In this document: piece after piece, positions 8,176 through 17,130 of the stretch
How the letters are laid out: the number at the start of each line of letters is the position of its first letter
Position numbering within the stretch: the first letter of the stretch is position 1
Assembly (NCBI GenBank): GCA_900468805.1
Contig: UEIF01000019.1
Span: 1 to 64,000, forward strand
Length of the DNA stretch: 64,000 nt
From: Hyphomicrobiales bacterium
GTDB taxonomy: Bacteria; Pseudomonadota; Alphaproteobacteria; Rhizobiales; Rhizobiaceae
Reading direction: 5' to 3'
Program-made: the position numbers and the translations under genes
The notes under the pieces: model-generated
The model's database searches: none
What the model saw: only the letters and a program-made list of their open reading frames with translations
Told to the model about the DNA's origin: nothing

Positions 8176-9488
8176 TGACCTATTCCTTCATGTTGCCCCC
8201 GAATGCGGGCCGCTTCGTGCTGTCCAATGCGACGCTTCCTGCAGTTACCGTCAGCGGCTTTGCTGCTGAGGCGAATGAGGGGCTCGTCAAGGCCGATATC
8301 GTCATAACGGACGGGGCGATTTCAGCGATCCTGCCGCCCGGCACAGCGCCAGCGGAGTTTGCCAAGTCCGATATGAGGGAAGGTATGGTCTGGCCGTGCT
8401 TTGCCGATATTCATACGCATCTGGACAAAGGCCACATCTGGCCGCGCAAGCCCAATCCGGACGGGACCTTCATGGGCGCATTGGAAGCCGTGGGCAGGGA
8501 CCGGGAGGCAAACTGGTCGGCCGCCGATGTGCGCAAGCGTATGGAATTCTCGCTGCGCTCAGCCTATGCGCACGGCACCGGTCTTATCCGCACCCATCTG
8601 GATTCGCTCGCACCCCAGCACCGCATTTCCTTCGAGGTCTTTGCCGAACTGCGCGACGAATGGAAGGAGAAGATCGCCCTGCAGGCAGTCGCCCTCTTCC
8701 CGCTCGACAATATGGCGGACGAATCCTTCTTCGCCGATCTCGTTGCGGTCGTGAAGGACAAGGGCGGCTTGCTCGGCGGTGTCACCAGGATGGGACCATC
8801 GCTCAACTGGCAGCTCGACACGCTTTTGCATGCGGCGGCGAAGAACGGCCTCGATGTCGATCTGCATGTCGACGAAACTGATGACCCGGGCGCCGAAACA
8901 TTGAAGGCGATCGCCGAAGCCGTTTTGCGCAACCGGTTCGAAGGCAAGGTGACGGCAGGTCATTGCTGCTCGCTCGCCCGGCAGGATGACGACACCGCGC
9001 AGCGGACGGTGGAACTGGTCCACAAGGCGGAGATCTCCATTATCTCGCTGCCGATGTGCAACATGTACCTGCAGGATCGCTATCCGGGGCGCACGCCGCG
9101 CTGGCGTGGCATCACGTTGTTCAAGGAACTTGCCGCTGCCGGCGTCGAGACGGCGGTCGCCTCCGACAACACCCGCGATCCCTTCTATGCCTATGGCGAC
9201 CTCGACCCCGTGGAGGTGTTCCGCGAGGCGGTGCGCATCCTGCATCTCGATCATCCGCTCGACACTGCCACGCGCGTCATCACGACTTCGCCAGCCAGCA
9301 TTGCCGGCAAGCCGCAAATGGGTCGTATTGCCGTCGGCGGCCCTGCCGATCTCATACTTTTCAGCGCCCGTCGCTGGAGCGAATTCCTTTCCCGTCCGCA
9401 GTCCGACCGCGTCGTGCTTCGCCGCGGCAAGGTGATCGACCGCAGCCTGCCGGATTACCGTGAACTCGATAGCGTCGTTGGAGGCTGA
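8175..9488 (+). CDS. Cytosine-deaminase-like amidohydrolase
   Basis: 437 residues, amidohydrolase superfamily, nearest in pattern to cytosine deaminase CodA and related ring deaminases. Metal and catalytic residues are in place: His80 and His82 in DIHTHLDKGH, His231 and Glu234 in DLHVDETDD, His263 in AGHCCSL and Asp331 in ASDNTRDPF. The family hydrolyses amino groups or amide bonds of pyrimidines, purines, pterins and triazines, so a cyclic nitrogen compound is the likely substrate. Translation is coupled to the transporter by a TGATG overlap at 8173-8177, a strong sign that the imported compound is its substrate. Confidence 0.88.
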   Translation: MTYSFMLPPNAGRFVLSNATLPAVTVSGFAAEANEGLVKADIVITDGAISAILPPGTAPAEFAKSDMREGMVWPCFADIHTHLDKGHIWPRKPNPDGTFMGALEAVGRDREANWSAADVRKRMEFSLRSAYAHGTGLIRTHLDSLAPQHRISFEVFAELRDEWKEKIALQAVALFPLDNMADESFFADLVAVVKDKGGLLGGVTRMGPSLNWQLDTLLHAAAKNGLDVDLHVDETDDPGAETLKAIAEAVLRNRFEGKVTAGHCCSLARQDDDTAQRTVELVHKAEISIISLPMCNMYLQDRYPGRTPRWRGITLFKELAAAGVETAVASDNTRDPFYAYGDLDPVEVFREAVRILHLDHPLDTATRVITTSPASIAGKPQMGRIAVGGPADLILFSARRWSEFLSRPQSDRVVLRRGKVIDRSLPDYRELDSVVGG

Positions 9489-9489
9489 C

Positions 9490-10899
9490 ATGGCCGATTA
9501 TCAGAAGATCAGACAAGAACTCGAAGGTATTGCGATCGAGGACAATCCGGCGCTCGTTCGCCAGAAGAGCCGCGATTTCTACTGGTATTCGCCGATCCTG
9601 AAGGCGCAGCTCGACAACGTGACGGCCGATATCGTCGTTACGCCGAAGAACGAGGCCGAAGTCATCCAGACACTGAAGGTCGCCTATGCGCATGGGGTTC
9701 CGGTGACCCCGCGCGGGGCCGGCACCGGCAATTACGGCCAGGCTATGCCGCTTTCCGGCGGCATCATCCTCAACCTTGCCGCCATGGACAAGATCAAGGA
9801 GATCCATCCCGGCCGCGTCATCTGCGAGCCGGGCATCGTGATCGCCCAACTCGACAAACAGACCAAGGCGCATTCCGGACAGGAACTGCGCTTCCACCCC
9901 TCGACCGCCCAAACGGCAACGGTCGGCGGCTTCATTGCCGGCGGTTCGGGTGGCGTCGGCTCGATCACCTGGGGCGGGTTGCGCGACCTCGGCAATATTC
10001 TGCGTCTGCGCGTCGTCACCATGGAGGCGGAGCCGCGGGTGCTCGACCTCACTGGCTGGGATCTGCAGAAGGTCAGCCATGCCTATGGGACCAACGGCAT
10101 CATCACGGAAATCGAGATGCCGCTTGCGCCTGCCTATGACTGGGTGGATGTTCTCGTCGGTTATGACGACTTCATGGACGCGGTGCGCTTCTCAGACGCG
10201 CTGGCGAAGTGCAACGGCATTCTCGTCAAGGAAATAGCGCCGATCGCCGCCCCCATCCCGCACGACTATTTCACCCGGCACAAGCCCTATATCCGTCAGG
10301 GCCAGTCGATCGTCGTGCTGATGATCGCGCCGCATTCCATGGATGCCTTCCTGGCCTTCACGGCAGCGCAGAAGGGCGAGATCATGTTCCGCTCGGACAA
10401 GGTCGAGAGCATGCGCGGCATTCCGCATGCCTATGAACTGGCCTGGAACCATACGACGCTGCGCGCGCTCAAGGTCGACCCGACGTTCACTTATCTGCAG
10501 GTGCAGTATCCGGGGCCGGATCATGTCGCCAAAGTGCGGAAGATGGTAGAGATCTTCGGCGATGAAGTACCGGGCCACCTCGAATTCATCAGGTTTGACG
10601 GGCAGATCCAGTGCTCGGGCCTGCCGCTGGTACGCTACACGACAGAGGAACGGCTGGAAGAGATCATCAAGATCCACCAGGACCACGGCTGCCCGATCTT
10701 CAATCCGCACCGCTATACGCTGGAAGAGGGCGGCATGAAGCGGACCGACAAGGTGCAGCTCGCCTTCAAGCACGAGACCGATCCGAAGGGGCTGCTGAAC
10801 CCCGGCAAGATGATTGCCTGGGAAAATCCCAATTTCGACTTCAACGCCGGCAAGAACTATCTCTTCCCTGGTCTTGCGGCTGTCATGGAGGACTCATGA
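9490..10899 (+). CDS. FAD-linked oxidase (GlcD/PCMH type)
   Basis: 469 residues. The N-terminal FAD-binding PCMH domain runs from about residue 45 to 220, with PRGAGTGNYGQAMPLSGG and GGFIAGGSGGVGSITWG as the FAD-contacting loops; the C-terminal half is the substrate cap, ending NPGKMIAWENP as in glycolate and lactate oxidase subunits. It probably oxidises a hydroxy acid or ring carbon made by the amidohydrolase upstream. The ATG at 9490 is preferred to 9460 because TTGGAGG lies 5-11 bases upstream, and the earlier start would overlap the amidohydrolase by 29 bases. The next start overlaps its stop (ATGA). Confidence 0.87.
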   Translation: MADYQKIRQELEGIAIEDNPALVRQKSRDFYWYSPILKAQLDNVTADIVVTPKNEAEVIQTLKVAYAHGVPVTPRGAGTGNYGQAMPLSGGIILNLAAMDKIKEIHPGRVICEPGIVIAQLDKQTKAHSGQELRFHPSTAQTATVGGFIAGGSGGVGSITWGGLRDLGNILRLRVVTMEAEPRVLDLTGWDLQKVSHAYGTNGIITEIEMPLAPAYDWVDVLVGYDDFMDAVRFSDALAKCNGILVKEIAPIAAPIPHDYFTRHKPYIRQGQSIVVLMIAPHSMDAFLAFTAAQKGEIMFRSDKVESMRGIPHAYELAWNHTTLRALKVDPTFTYLQVQYPGPDHVAKVRKMVEIFGDEVPGHLEFIRFDGQIQCSGLPLVRYTTEERLEEIIKIHQDHGCPIFNPHRYTLEEGGMKRTDKVQLAFKHETDPKGLLNPGKMIAWENPNFDFNAGKNYLFPGLAAVMEDS

Positions 10900-11477
10900 G
10901 GGTTCTCGTCCTCCACTCGCACCCGGTCGAGGAAAGCTACGGCAAGGCGCTCTACAGGCAGACCCTGGAAAGCCTTGCCGAAGCCGGGCATGAGGTGGAT
11001 GCCTGCGATCTCTACGCGGAAAAATTCGACCCCGTTCTCTCCCAGCACGACCGGCTGATCTATCACGACTATCCGGAGAATACGTCTCTCGTAAAACCCT
11101 ATGTCGACAGACTGAAGCAGGCCGAGGCTTTGGTCATCTGCACGCCGGTGTGGAATTTCGGTTTCCCGGCCATCCTGAAGGGCTATTTCGATCGGGTCTG
11201 GCTTCCCGGCGTCTCCTTCGAACTCGTGGACGGCAAAGTCGAATCCCGTCTGCGCCATATCAAAAAGCTTGGCGCTGTACTTACCTACGGCGCAACACCT
11301 TTCCGTGCCTTTGTGGCCGGCAATCCGCCAAAGAAGATCGTCAAGCGGGTTTTGCGGGCGCAGATCAACCCGATCAATCCGGTCACCTTCCTCGCTCATT
11401 ACGACATGAACAATTGCACGCCGGAGACCCGGTCAGCATTTCTCGCCAAGGTGAAGAGCGCAATGGAACGTTTCTGA
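10896..11477 (+). CDS. NAD(P)H oxidoreductase, flavodoxin-like fold
   Basis: 193 residues with the MdaB/KefF/NQO1 flavodoxin fold: VLVLHSHPVEESYGKALY binds FMN or FAD phosphate, and TPVWNFGFPAILKGYFDRVW is the family signature loop. It may recycle a flavin or quinone for the oxidase upstream, with which it shares an ATGA start/stop overlap at 10896-10899. GGAGGA precedes the ATG by 3 bases. Last gene of the operon; 78 bases then separate it from the convergent RidA gene. Confidence 0.87.
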   Translation: MRVLVLHSHPVEESYGKALYRQTLESLAEAGHEVDACDLYAEKFDPVLSQHDRLIYHDYPENTSLVKPYVDRLKQAEALVICTPVWNFGFPAILKGYFDRVWLPGVSFELVDGKVESRLRHIKKLGAVLTYGATPFRAFVAGNPPKKIVKRVLRAQINPINPVTFLAHYDMNNCTPETRSAFLAKVKSAMERF

Positions 11478-11555
11478 AGAATTTCCGTTTCTTCGAATCC
11501 CGAAAATTTTCTATTCATTTGTTTTCACGCAGAGATTTCGATCAGTCCATAGAGA

Positions 11556-11945
11556 TCAGACGACCCTTGCGGCCGTCACTTCCACTTCGACCAGAAATTC
11601 GGGCCGGGTGAAGCCGCTGACGATGATGAGTGTCGAAACCGGTTTCGGCTCAAGCGTGAAGCGGTCGCGCACCGCCATGTAGGCCGGGAAGTCGTCGCGG
11701 TTCGTCACGAAGCCGGATATGCGGATGACATCAGCAAAGCTCATCTCGGCCTCGGCAAGGATCGCCTTGATCGCTTCGAAGCAGAGTTCGGCCTGGGCGG
11801 TCACATCCTCAGGGATCGTATCATCGAGAGCGATGCCGAGCTGACCGGATGTGACGAGAAGGGACGCGCCTGGCGGCACAAGGAGGCCGTGATTGTAGTT
11901 TCCGAAGGGGCGGTGAATAGACGCCGGATTGAAAATCTTCTTCAT
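11556..11945 (-). CDS. RidA family protein (YjgF/UK114)
   Basis: 129 residues. RidA proteins form trimers and hydrolyse reactive enamine/imine intermediates, or deaminate small nitrogen compounds in catabolic loci. Visible family elements are the N-terminal NHGLLVPPGASLLVTSGQLG and the C-terminal PVSTLIIVSGFTRPEFLVEVEVTA, where the usual Arg-x-x-V arginine is replaced by Val-Ser-Thr, so substrate handling may differ from canonical RidA. The ATG at 11945 was chosen because the domain starts there. Convergent with the operon; a role in the same pathway is likely but not shown. Confidence 0.85.
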   Translation of the reverse strand: MKKIFNPASIHRPFGNYNHGLLVPPGASLLVTSGQLGIALDDTIPEDVTAQAELCFEAIKAILAEAEMSFADVIRISGFVTNRDDFPAYMAVRDRFTLEPKPVSTLIIVSGFTRPEFLVEVEVTAARVV

Positions 11946-12020
11946 GAAAAACCTCGCTAAAGACAGAGTTTTATAGCGAAGAATTTCACCGCATTCCAAG
12001 CACTTGCTTGCCGTGCACCC

Positions 12021-12584
12021 TCAAAAATCCAGAGATTGCTGGGCCGGTGCGGGCGGACCGACGTGCACGCCTTCAAGCTCCAGCATGCGAAGCTTGGAAG
12101 ACGAGCCGCCGGGTGCGGAAAAGCCGCCGACCTTGCCGCCCGCGGCAAGCACGCGATGGCAGGGAATGATGAGTGCCACAGGGTTCTTCGCCATCGCCTG
12201 TCCCACATCCCGCGCAGCCTCCGGCCCCGCTCCGAGCTCTTTGGCGAGCGTGCCGTAGGTTGTCGTATGGCCCCAGCCGATGCGGCGCGCAGCGGCATAG
12301 ATATCGCGGAAAAATGCGTCCTGACCGTCGAGGTCGATAGGCACATTGGAGAAGTCGATTTCCTCGCCTTCGAAATAACGCTTCACCGCGGCAACGGCCT
12401 CCTGAATCAGTGGCGTCGGCGTGCCCGGTTCTGCAGCCGTCAGGCGGCGCAACAGCAACCGTTCGGTCGATTCGGCGCTTTTTGTCGGCAGCTGGAATCG
12501 CGTCACGCCGGCATCGCTCCAGGCGATGCCGCAAAAGCCGCCGGCGGTTTCGAAGATCAGATACTGATGCACTTTCTGAGCCAT
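12021..12584 (-). CDS. ogt: Methylated-DNA-protein-cysteine methyltransferase
   Basis: 187 residues, suicide DNA repair protein that takes methyl groups from O6-methylguanine or O4-methylthymine onto a cysteine. The acceptor is Cys142 in IIPCHRVLAAGGKVGGF, the standard Ogt/Ada active site; helix-turn-helix residues (TTYGTLAKELGAGPEAARDVG) precede it. Start at 12584 has TGAGGG 7 bases upstream; a start 7 codons earlier lacks one. Stands alone on the minus strand, upstream of the RidA gene. The exact choice between Ogt and Ada-C is by length and lack of an AraC domain. Confidence 0.93.
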   Translation of the reverse strand: MAQKVHQYLIFETAGGFCGIAWSDAGVTRFQLPTKSAESTERLLLRRLTAAEPGTPTPLIQEAVAAVKRYFEGEEIDFSNVPIDLDGQDAFFRDIYAAARRIGWGHTTTYGTLAKELGAGPEAARDVGQAMAKNPVALIIPCHRVLAAGGKVGGFSAPGGSSSKLRMLELEGVHVGPPAPAQQSLDF

Positions 12585-12671
12585 GGTGAAGCCCTCACAT
12601 TCCATCTGATATCAGAATCGTACCGTGGAAGCTCAAGTTCAACCCGTTTCTTGCTCTGCCCCGATAAAACT

Positions 12672-13259
12672 TCACGCCGATGCGCCTGTCGCGGCAAGCG
12701 GGGATACCTGCGGTCTCTTTGCCTTCGCCTTGCCTTTCACCGCATCAAACAATGCATAACTACCGGTCCAGCGGCCGAAACCGCTGGCAATATTGATATG
12801 GCCTGCGAGACCGATATTGCGAACCTCGGTTTTCCAGAGGCGGGTGTAGAAGCTCAAACGGTCGAGCGACATGTATTTGTCGTCGAGGCTGCCGACGGTA
12901 AGGCTCGGAAAGGGAAGCGGGTTTGTCGGCATGGGACCGAAGGCGAGCGAACCGGGATGCAGCCTTTCAGTCGCAGGCAAATCGCACGGGGCGACCATAA
13001 GCGCTCCCTTTACCCGGCGAGCGAGTGGCCGGTCGGCGAGCCTGGCTGTGAGGATGCAGCCGAGGCTATGGGCAACGACATACGCTTCCCCTGCCTCCAG
13101 CAGCGCCTGTTCCAGCCGCTCCATCCAATGATCGAGACGGGCGTGCTTCCAGTCGTCCTGTTCGATAAGCCGGCTCTGCGGAATATCGCTCTGCCAATAA
13201 CGTTGCCAATGCCCCTCGTCGGAACCGAACAGACCCGGCACGATCAGGATTTTTGTCAT
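12672..13259 (-). CDS. RBBP9/YdeN-type alpha/beta hydrolase
   Basis: 195 residues. Family signs are ILIVPGLFGSDEGHWQRYW at the N-terminus, nucleophile Ser in AYVVAHSLGCILTARLA, and catalytic His in GLAGHINIASGFGRW. RBBP9-like proteins are serine hydrolases whose bacterial substrates are mostly unknown. The ATG at 13259 is preferred over 13265 because AGGAG sits 6 bases before the former and touches the latter. Cytosolic; no signal peptide. Confidence 0.85.
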   Translation of the reverse strand: MTKILIVPGLFGSDEGHWQRYWQSDIPQSRLIEQDDWKHARLDHWMERLEQALLEAGEAYVVAHSLGCILTARLADRPLARRVKGALMVAPCDLPATERLHPGSLAFGPMPTNPLPFPSLTVGSLDDKYMSLDRLSFYTRLWKTEVRNIGLAGHINIASGFGRWTGSYALFDAVKGKAKAKRPQVSPLAATGASA

Positions 13260-13386
13260 TGCCATCTCCTGGCGGTCCGCAGCAAAGTGCTGCGACGCAT
13301 CTGCGCCAGAATTATCCATAAATTTTATGGACTAAAGAAATGAAGCTCCAAAACCCGGGAGAAAGCTGGAAAATCCATCGCTGGGA

Positions 13387-13692
13387 TCAGAAGTTGCCGC
13401 CCAGCGAGAAGGCCAGCAGATCGCAGGATATCTTGAGGCCAATGGTGTTGTAGCAGGTTATTTCCTCGCCTGCGGCCACCTCCCGCCCGTCTGAAACCTC
13501 AATGCGCTCAGCGCCGTCGACGCGGACCGGGCCGGCGGACCAAAGCGTAGGTCGGTTGACGTCGATGACAGAAACCCGCCGCTCTGTTCCCTTCACGAAG
13601 GTGGACGCCGCAGCCATGCCGCTCGCCGTCAATGTGAGCGCAAGCGCGACCTGAAGGCAAAGATCTCCTGCCTCACGCAGTGAAAAGAACAT
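13387..13692 (-). CDS. Small exported hypothetical protein
   Basis: 101 residues from the ATG at 13692, which has GAGGA 6 bases upstream. An N-terminal hydrophobic stretch (LCLQVALALTLTASGMAAA) looks like a signal peptide with cleavage near Ala-Ala-Ser. The mature part is short, beta-rich, with two cysteines (ITCYNTIGLKISCDLL) that could form a disulfide in the periplasm. No family recognised. Divergent from the next gene. Confidence 0.6.
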   Translation of the reverse strand: MFFSLREAGDLCLQVALALTLTASGMAAASTFVKGTERRVSVIDVNRPTLWSAGPVRVDGAERIEVSDGREVAAGEEITCYNTIGLKISCDLLAFSLGGNF

Positions 13693-13894
13693 GACGTCCT
13701 CATGCCGTAAACAGGTGGTTTCGCTGCGCAGGTAAGGCAAGGAAGAGCAGACGCAAAGCGGCTTTCGCGGTTAAGGTTTATGCGTAACCACGCGCCGGTT
13801 TTCTCAACTACTCCGCTTTAATTTCGGAACAAGGAGTTTTGTCACGGGTTGGGGAAATGTCACCAAAGATGAAAATCGAAGGAGGATATCTCCC

Positions 13895-14218
13895 ATGCGC
13901 AAATCCCTTATCGCCGCATCGCTGCTTGCCATCGGCATGGCGTCGTCGGCATTCGCCCAGTCCAATCATGACGCCATCGGCCCGACCAATGGTGGTTCCA
14001 CGGATCCGGGCTCGGGCAATTACTCGTCCGACTATGCGAGTGACAGCAACGGCATTCATCCAATTCCCGCAGGCCCGGTAGATCCGACCACGACACAGAG
14101 TATCGGCGGGCAGGCAATCGAATGCCCGGGAATGCCGCAGCAGAACACAGGCGTTGATACGCGCGGCGGCGAAAGTGGTGCTTCGATCAGCGAAGCGTGC
14201 CGCGAATACGACAACTGA
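13895..14218 (+). CDS. Small exported low-complexity protein
   Basis: 107 residues. A clear signal peptide (MRKSLIAASLLAIGMASSAF then AQ, cleavage after AFA) is followed by a mature chain rich in Gly, Ser, Asn, Pro and Thr, with two cysteines (ECPGMPQ and EACREYDN) able to form one disulfide. AAGGAGG lies 10 bases before the ATG, a very strong ribosome binding site, suggesting high expression. The type is common in rhizobia and of unknown function. A terminator follows directly. Confidence 0.75.
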   Translation: MRKSLIAASLLAIGMASSAFAQSNHDAIGPTNGGSTDPGSGNYSSDYASDSNGIHPIPAGPVDPTTTQSIGGQAIECPGMPQQNTGVDTRGGESGASISEACREYDN

Positions 14219-14243
14219 TCGGGTAAGCCCCGTTCATTGAGAG

Positions 14244-14267
14244 AGGCCGGCGCGACCGGCCTTTTTC
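14244..14267 (+). terminator. Rho-independent terminator
   Basis: AGGCCGG (14244-14250), loop CGCGA, CCGGCCT (14256-14262), then TTTT. Serves the small exported protein gene 25 bases upstream and isolates it from the photolyase operon. Confidence 0.85.
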
Positions 14268-14288
14268 ATGCGCGCGCGATGAAACTGC

Positions 14289-14318
14289 TGATCCGATTGC
14301 TTCGTATTTCCGTAACAG
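14289..14318 (+). promoter_or_regulatory. ECF sigma (RpoE/ChrR-type) promoter of the photolyase operon
   Basis: TGATCC at 14289-14294, an 18-base spacer, TAACAG at 14313-14318; the start codon is 26 bases further on. TGATCC is the -35 element recognised by the singlet-oxygen sigma factor RpoE of Rhodobacter sphaeroides, and the same hexamer with the same spacing precedes the chrR-like gene at 20984-20955. Confidence 0.6.
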
Positions 14319-14344
14319 ACCCAGAGGCAAACAGGGAGTAGCCA

Positions 14345-15796
14345 GTGGCACGGGAGACTGTTGCAAGACCGGTGATCGTGTGGTTTCGCAAAGATCTGCG
14401 CGTTGACGATAACAGGGCTCTGCATGCGGCATGCGCATCGGGGCGACCGGTCATTCCCCTTTATATCCATGAACCCCGCGAAGACGGCATCGGGCCGCTC
14501 GGCGCAGCCCAGGCCTGGTGGCTGCATCATTCGCTTCACGCACTTGGCGCAGCCCTCAGAAAACATGAAGGCAAGCTCGTACTTGTCAGCGGTGATGCCC
14601 GAAATGTGCTGGCCGAGATCATCAAGCAAAGCAGTGCGGAAGCGGTGTTCTGGAACCGCCGTTTCGATCCGCCTGGCACCGCGATCGATATGCGCCTCAA
14701 ACATGAACTGGAAAAGCAGGCCATCGAGGTGCGCAGCTTCGGCGGCCAGCTGCTGCATGAGCCGGCGAAACTCAAGACATCGGCCGGCTCGTCCTATCGC
14801 GTCTATACACCGTTCTGGCGGGCACTCGAAGGTGGAGAGCCCGAGGCGCCTGTCGATGCCCCAGAGCGTTACCGGTTCCCCAAGCAGTTTCCAGCTTCCG
14901 AAACACTCGCCTCCTGGCAGCTCCTGCCGCAGAGGCCGAACTGGGCGAAATTCTTCCCCGACATGTGGACGCCGGGTGAAGAGGCTGCCCACGAAAAGCT
15001 ACAGGATTTCGTCGAAAACGGGCTCCACGGCTACTCGGCGGATCGGGATTTTCCTGGAAAGACGGCAACCTCCCTGCTCTCTCCGCATCTGGCGCTCGGT
15101 GAGATTTCGCCGGCTCGCATCTGGGAAGCGACAAAAGGCCTTTCCCGGCGCATCCCCTCAGACGACATCGTACGCTTCCGCAAGGAGCTGGCATGGCGGG
15201 AATTCTCCTATCATCTGCTCTTCCATTTTCCGCAACTTGCCGAGGCCAACTGGAACGGCAATTTCGACGGCTTCGGCTGGCGGGAGGATGAAGACGGATT
15301 TCATGCCTGGTGTAACGGCCAGACGGGCTATCCGATCGTCGACGCCGGCATGCGCCAACTCTGGCGCCATGGCTGGATGCATAACCGCGTACGGATGATA
15401 ACAGCTTCGTTTCTCATCAAGGACCTGCTGGTCGACTGGCGCCGTGGCGAAGCCTGGTTCCGCGATACGCTTGTCGATGCGGACCCGGCAAATAATGCGG
15501 CCAGTTGGCAATGGGTCGCGGGCTCGGGCGCCGATGCCTCCCCCTTCTTCCGCATCTTCAACCCGGTGCTGCAGGGCGAGAAATTCGACGCAGATGGCAG
15601 CTATATCAGGCAGTTCGTGCCGGAGCTCGGAAAGCTTGAGGACAAATATATCCACCGGCCGTTCGAAGCACCAGCGAGCGTGCTCGAAGACGCAGGCGTC
15701 ACGCTTGGTGAAACCTATCCCAGACCCATCGTCGATCACGCCACGGCGCGCCGGCGCGCGCTGAAGGTCTATAATGCCATAAAGGACGCAGCATGA
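14345..15796 (+). CDS. phrB: Deoxyribodipyrimidine photolyase
   Basis: 483 residues, light-driven repair of cyclobutane pyrimidine dimers. The N-terminal antenna domain starts VIVWFRKDLRVDDNRALH; the FAD-binding domain has the conserved WREFSYHLLFHFP, NGQTGYPIVDAGMRQLW and ADPANNAASWQWVAGSGADA blocks of class I enzymes. The start is GTG at 14345 with AGGGAG about 5-10 bases upstream; no ATG is available earlier in frame. Its stop overlaps the next start (ATGA). First gene of a stress operon under a TGATCC promoter. Confidence 0.95.
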   Translation: MARETVARPVIVWFRKDLRVDDNRALHAACASGRPVIPLYIHEPREDGIGPLGAAQAWWLHHSLHALGAALRKHEGKLVLVSGDARNVLAEIIKQSSAEAVFWNRRFDPPGTAIDMRLKHELEKQAIEVRSFGGQLLHEPAKLKTSAGSSYRVYTPFWRALEGGEPEAPVDAPERYRFPKQFPASETLASWQLLPQRPNWAKFFPDMWTPGEEAAHEKLQDFVENGLHGYSADRDFPGKTATSLLSPHLALGEISPARIWEATKGLSRRIPSDDIVRFRKELAWREFSYHLLFHFPQLAEANWNGNFDGFGWREDEDGFHAWCNGQTGYPIVDAGMRQLWRHGWMHNRVRMITASFLIKDLLVDWRRGEAWFRDTLVDADPANNAASWQWVAGSGADASPFFRIFNPVLQGEKFDADGSYIRQFVPELGKLEDKYIHRPFEAPASVLEDAGVTLGETYPRPIVDHATARRRALKVYNAIKDAA

Positions 15797-17130
15797 ACGC
15801 GCATGTTCCCTCGCTGCCACGCCGCCTCAAGGTGGCCATCATAGGGTCGGGCATATCGGGTGCCTCGGCGGCCTGGGCGCTCAACCCTGTCCATGACGTG
15901 ATACTTTACGAGAAAGATGCCCGGCCGGGCGGCCATACGGCAACGGTCGATGTCGATTATGACGGACTGAACATTCCGGTCGATACCGGCTTCATCGTTT
16001 ACAACGAGTGCAATTATCCCAATCTGACCGCGCTCTTTGCAGAGCTCGGCGTCGCCACGCATGCCAGCGACATGAGCTTTTCACTGTCGCTGGATCAGGG
16101 CAGGCTGGAATGGAGCGGCGGCGGGCTGTCGTCTATATTCGCGCAGAAGCGCAATCTGCTAAACCCATCCTTCCTCTGGATGATCCGCGAGATCCTGCGT
16201 TTCAACCGCACCTGCCTGGAAGACCGGGCGGCCGGACACCTGGTCTCGCGCTCGATCGGCGATTATCTCAATTGGCGCGGCTTCTCGCCTGGTTTCACTA
16301 ATAATTATCTGGTGCCGATGGCAGCTGCCATCTGGTCGACGCCATCGGTGCGCATGCTGCAATTTCCCGCCGAGCATTTCGTCAATTTCTTCGACAATCA
16401 CCGGCTTATCTATCGCCGTCAGCATCAGTGGCGCACCGTCACCGGCGGAAGCCGCAACTATCTGAAAAGGCTTCTGTCACCGCTCGGAGACAGAGTGAAG
16501 CTCGGCTGCGGTGTGCGTGGCGTGATCCGCAGCGACAGGGGCGTCACCCTGATCGACGAGATCGGCGGCGAGGCCTTCTTCGACAAGGTGATCTTCGCCT
16601 GCCATAGCGATCAGGCCGCGCGTCTGCTGATCGATGCGACGGATCAGGAAAAGCGACTGCTCGCTGCCGTTCCCTACGAGCCCAATCGCGTGGTGTTGCA
16701 CCGTGACGCCAGTCTGATGCCGACGCGGCGCAAGGTCTGGGCCTCCTGGAACTATCTGCGTTCAAGCCATGCCGACGGCGAGGCCGGTGTGGCGGTAACC
16801 TACTGGATGAACAGGTTACAGGGCATAGACCCGGATTTTCCTCTCTTCGTCACGCTCAATCCGCACCGCGAACCGGAAAGCCGCAAGGTCTTTGCCGAAT
16901 TCACCTATGAGCATCCGCAGTTTTCCGCCGAAGCGATGGCAGCGCAGCGGGCGATCGCTACCATTCAGGGAAGAAACGATTGCTATTTCGCGGGCGCCTG
17001 GACCGGATACGGATTCCACGAGGATGGACTCGTTTCCGGCCTTGCGGCGGCGGAGGCGCTGGGCGGGATCACACCTTGGCGGACCGCCCGGCCCTCCTCC
17101 CGTGGAACCACACTGGAAGCGATGGCATGA
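15793..17130 (+). CDS. FAD/NAD-dependent oxidoreductase (COG2907 amine-oxidase-like)
   Basis: 445 residues. The dinucleotide-binding motif IGSGISGASAAWAL is at residues 16-29, with the ribose-binding Glu in VILYEKDARPGGHTATV about 30 residues later and the C-terminal FAD segment CYFAGAWTGYGFHEDGLVSG. The family always travels with DUF1365 and a cyclopropane-synthase-like gene, as here, and is thought to modify unsaturated fatty acyl chains; the reaction here is not known. Overlaps photolyase upstream and DUF1365 downstream by four bases each. Confidence 0.88.
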   Translation: MNAHVPSLPRRLKVAIIGSGISGASAAWALNPVHDVILYEKDARPGGHTATVDVDYDGLNIPVDTGFIVYNECNYPNLTALFAELGVATHASDMSFSLSLDQGRLEWSGGGLSSIFAQKRNLLNPSFLWMIREILRFNRTCLEDRAAGHLVSRSIGDYLNWRGFSPGFTNNYLVPMAAAIWSTPSVRMLQFPAEHFVNFFDNHRLIYRRQHQWRTVTGGSRNYLKRLLSPLGDRVKLGCGVRGVIRSDRGVTLIDEIGGEAFFDKVIFACHSDQAARLLIDATDQEKRLLAAVPYEPNRVVLHRDASLMPTRRKVWASWNYLRSSHADGEAGVAVTYWMNRLQGIDPDFPLFVTLNPHREPESRKVFAEFTYEHPQFSAEAMAAQRAIATIQGRNDCYFAGAWTGYGFHEDGLVSGLAAAEALGGITPWRTARPSSRGTTLEAMA

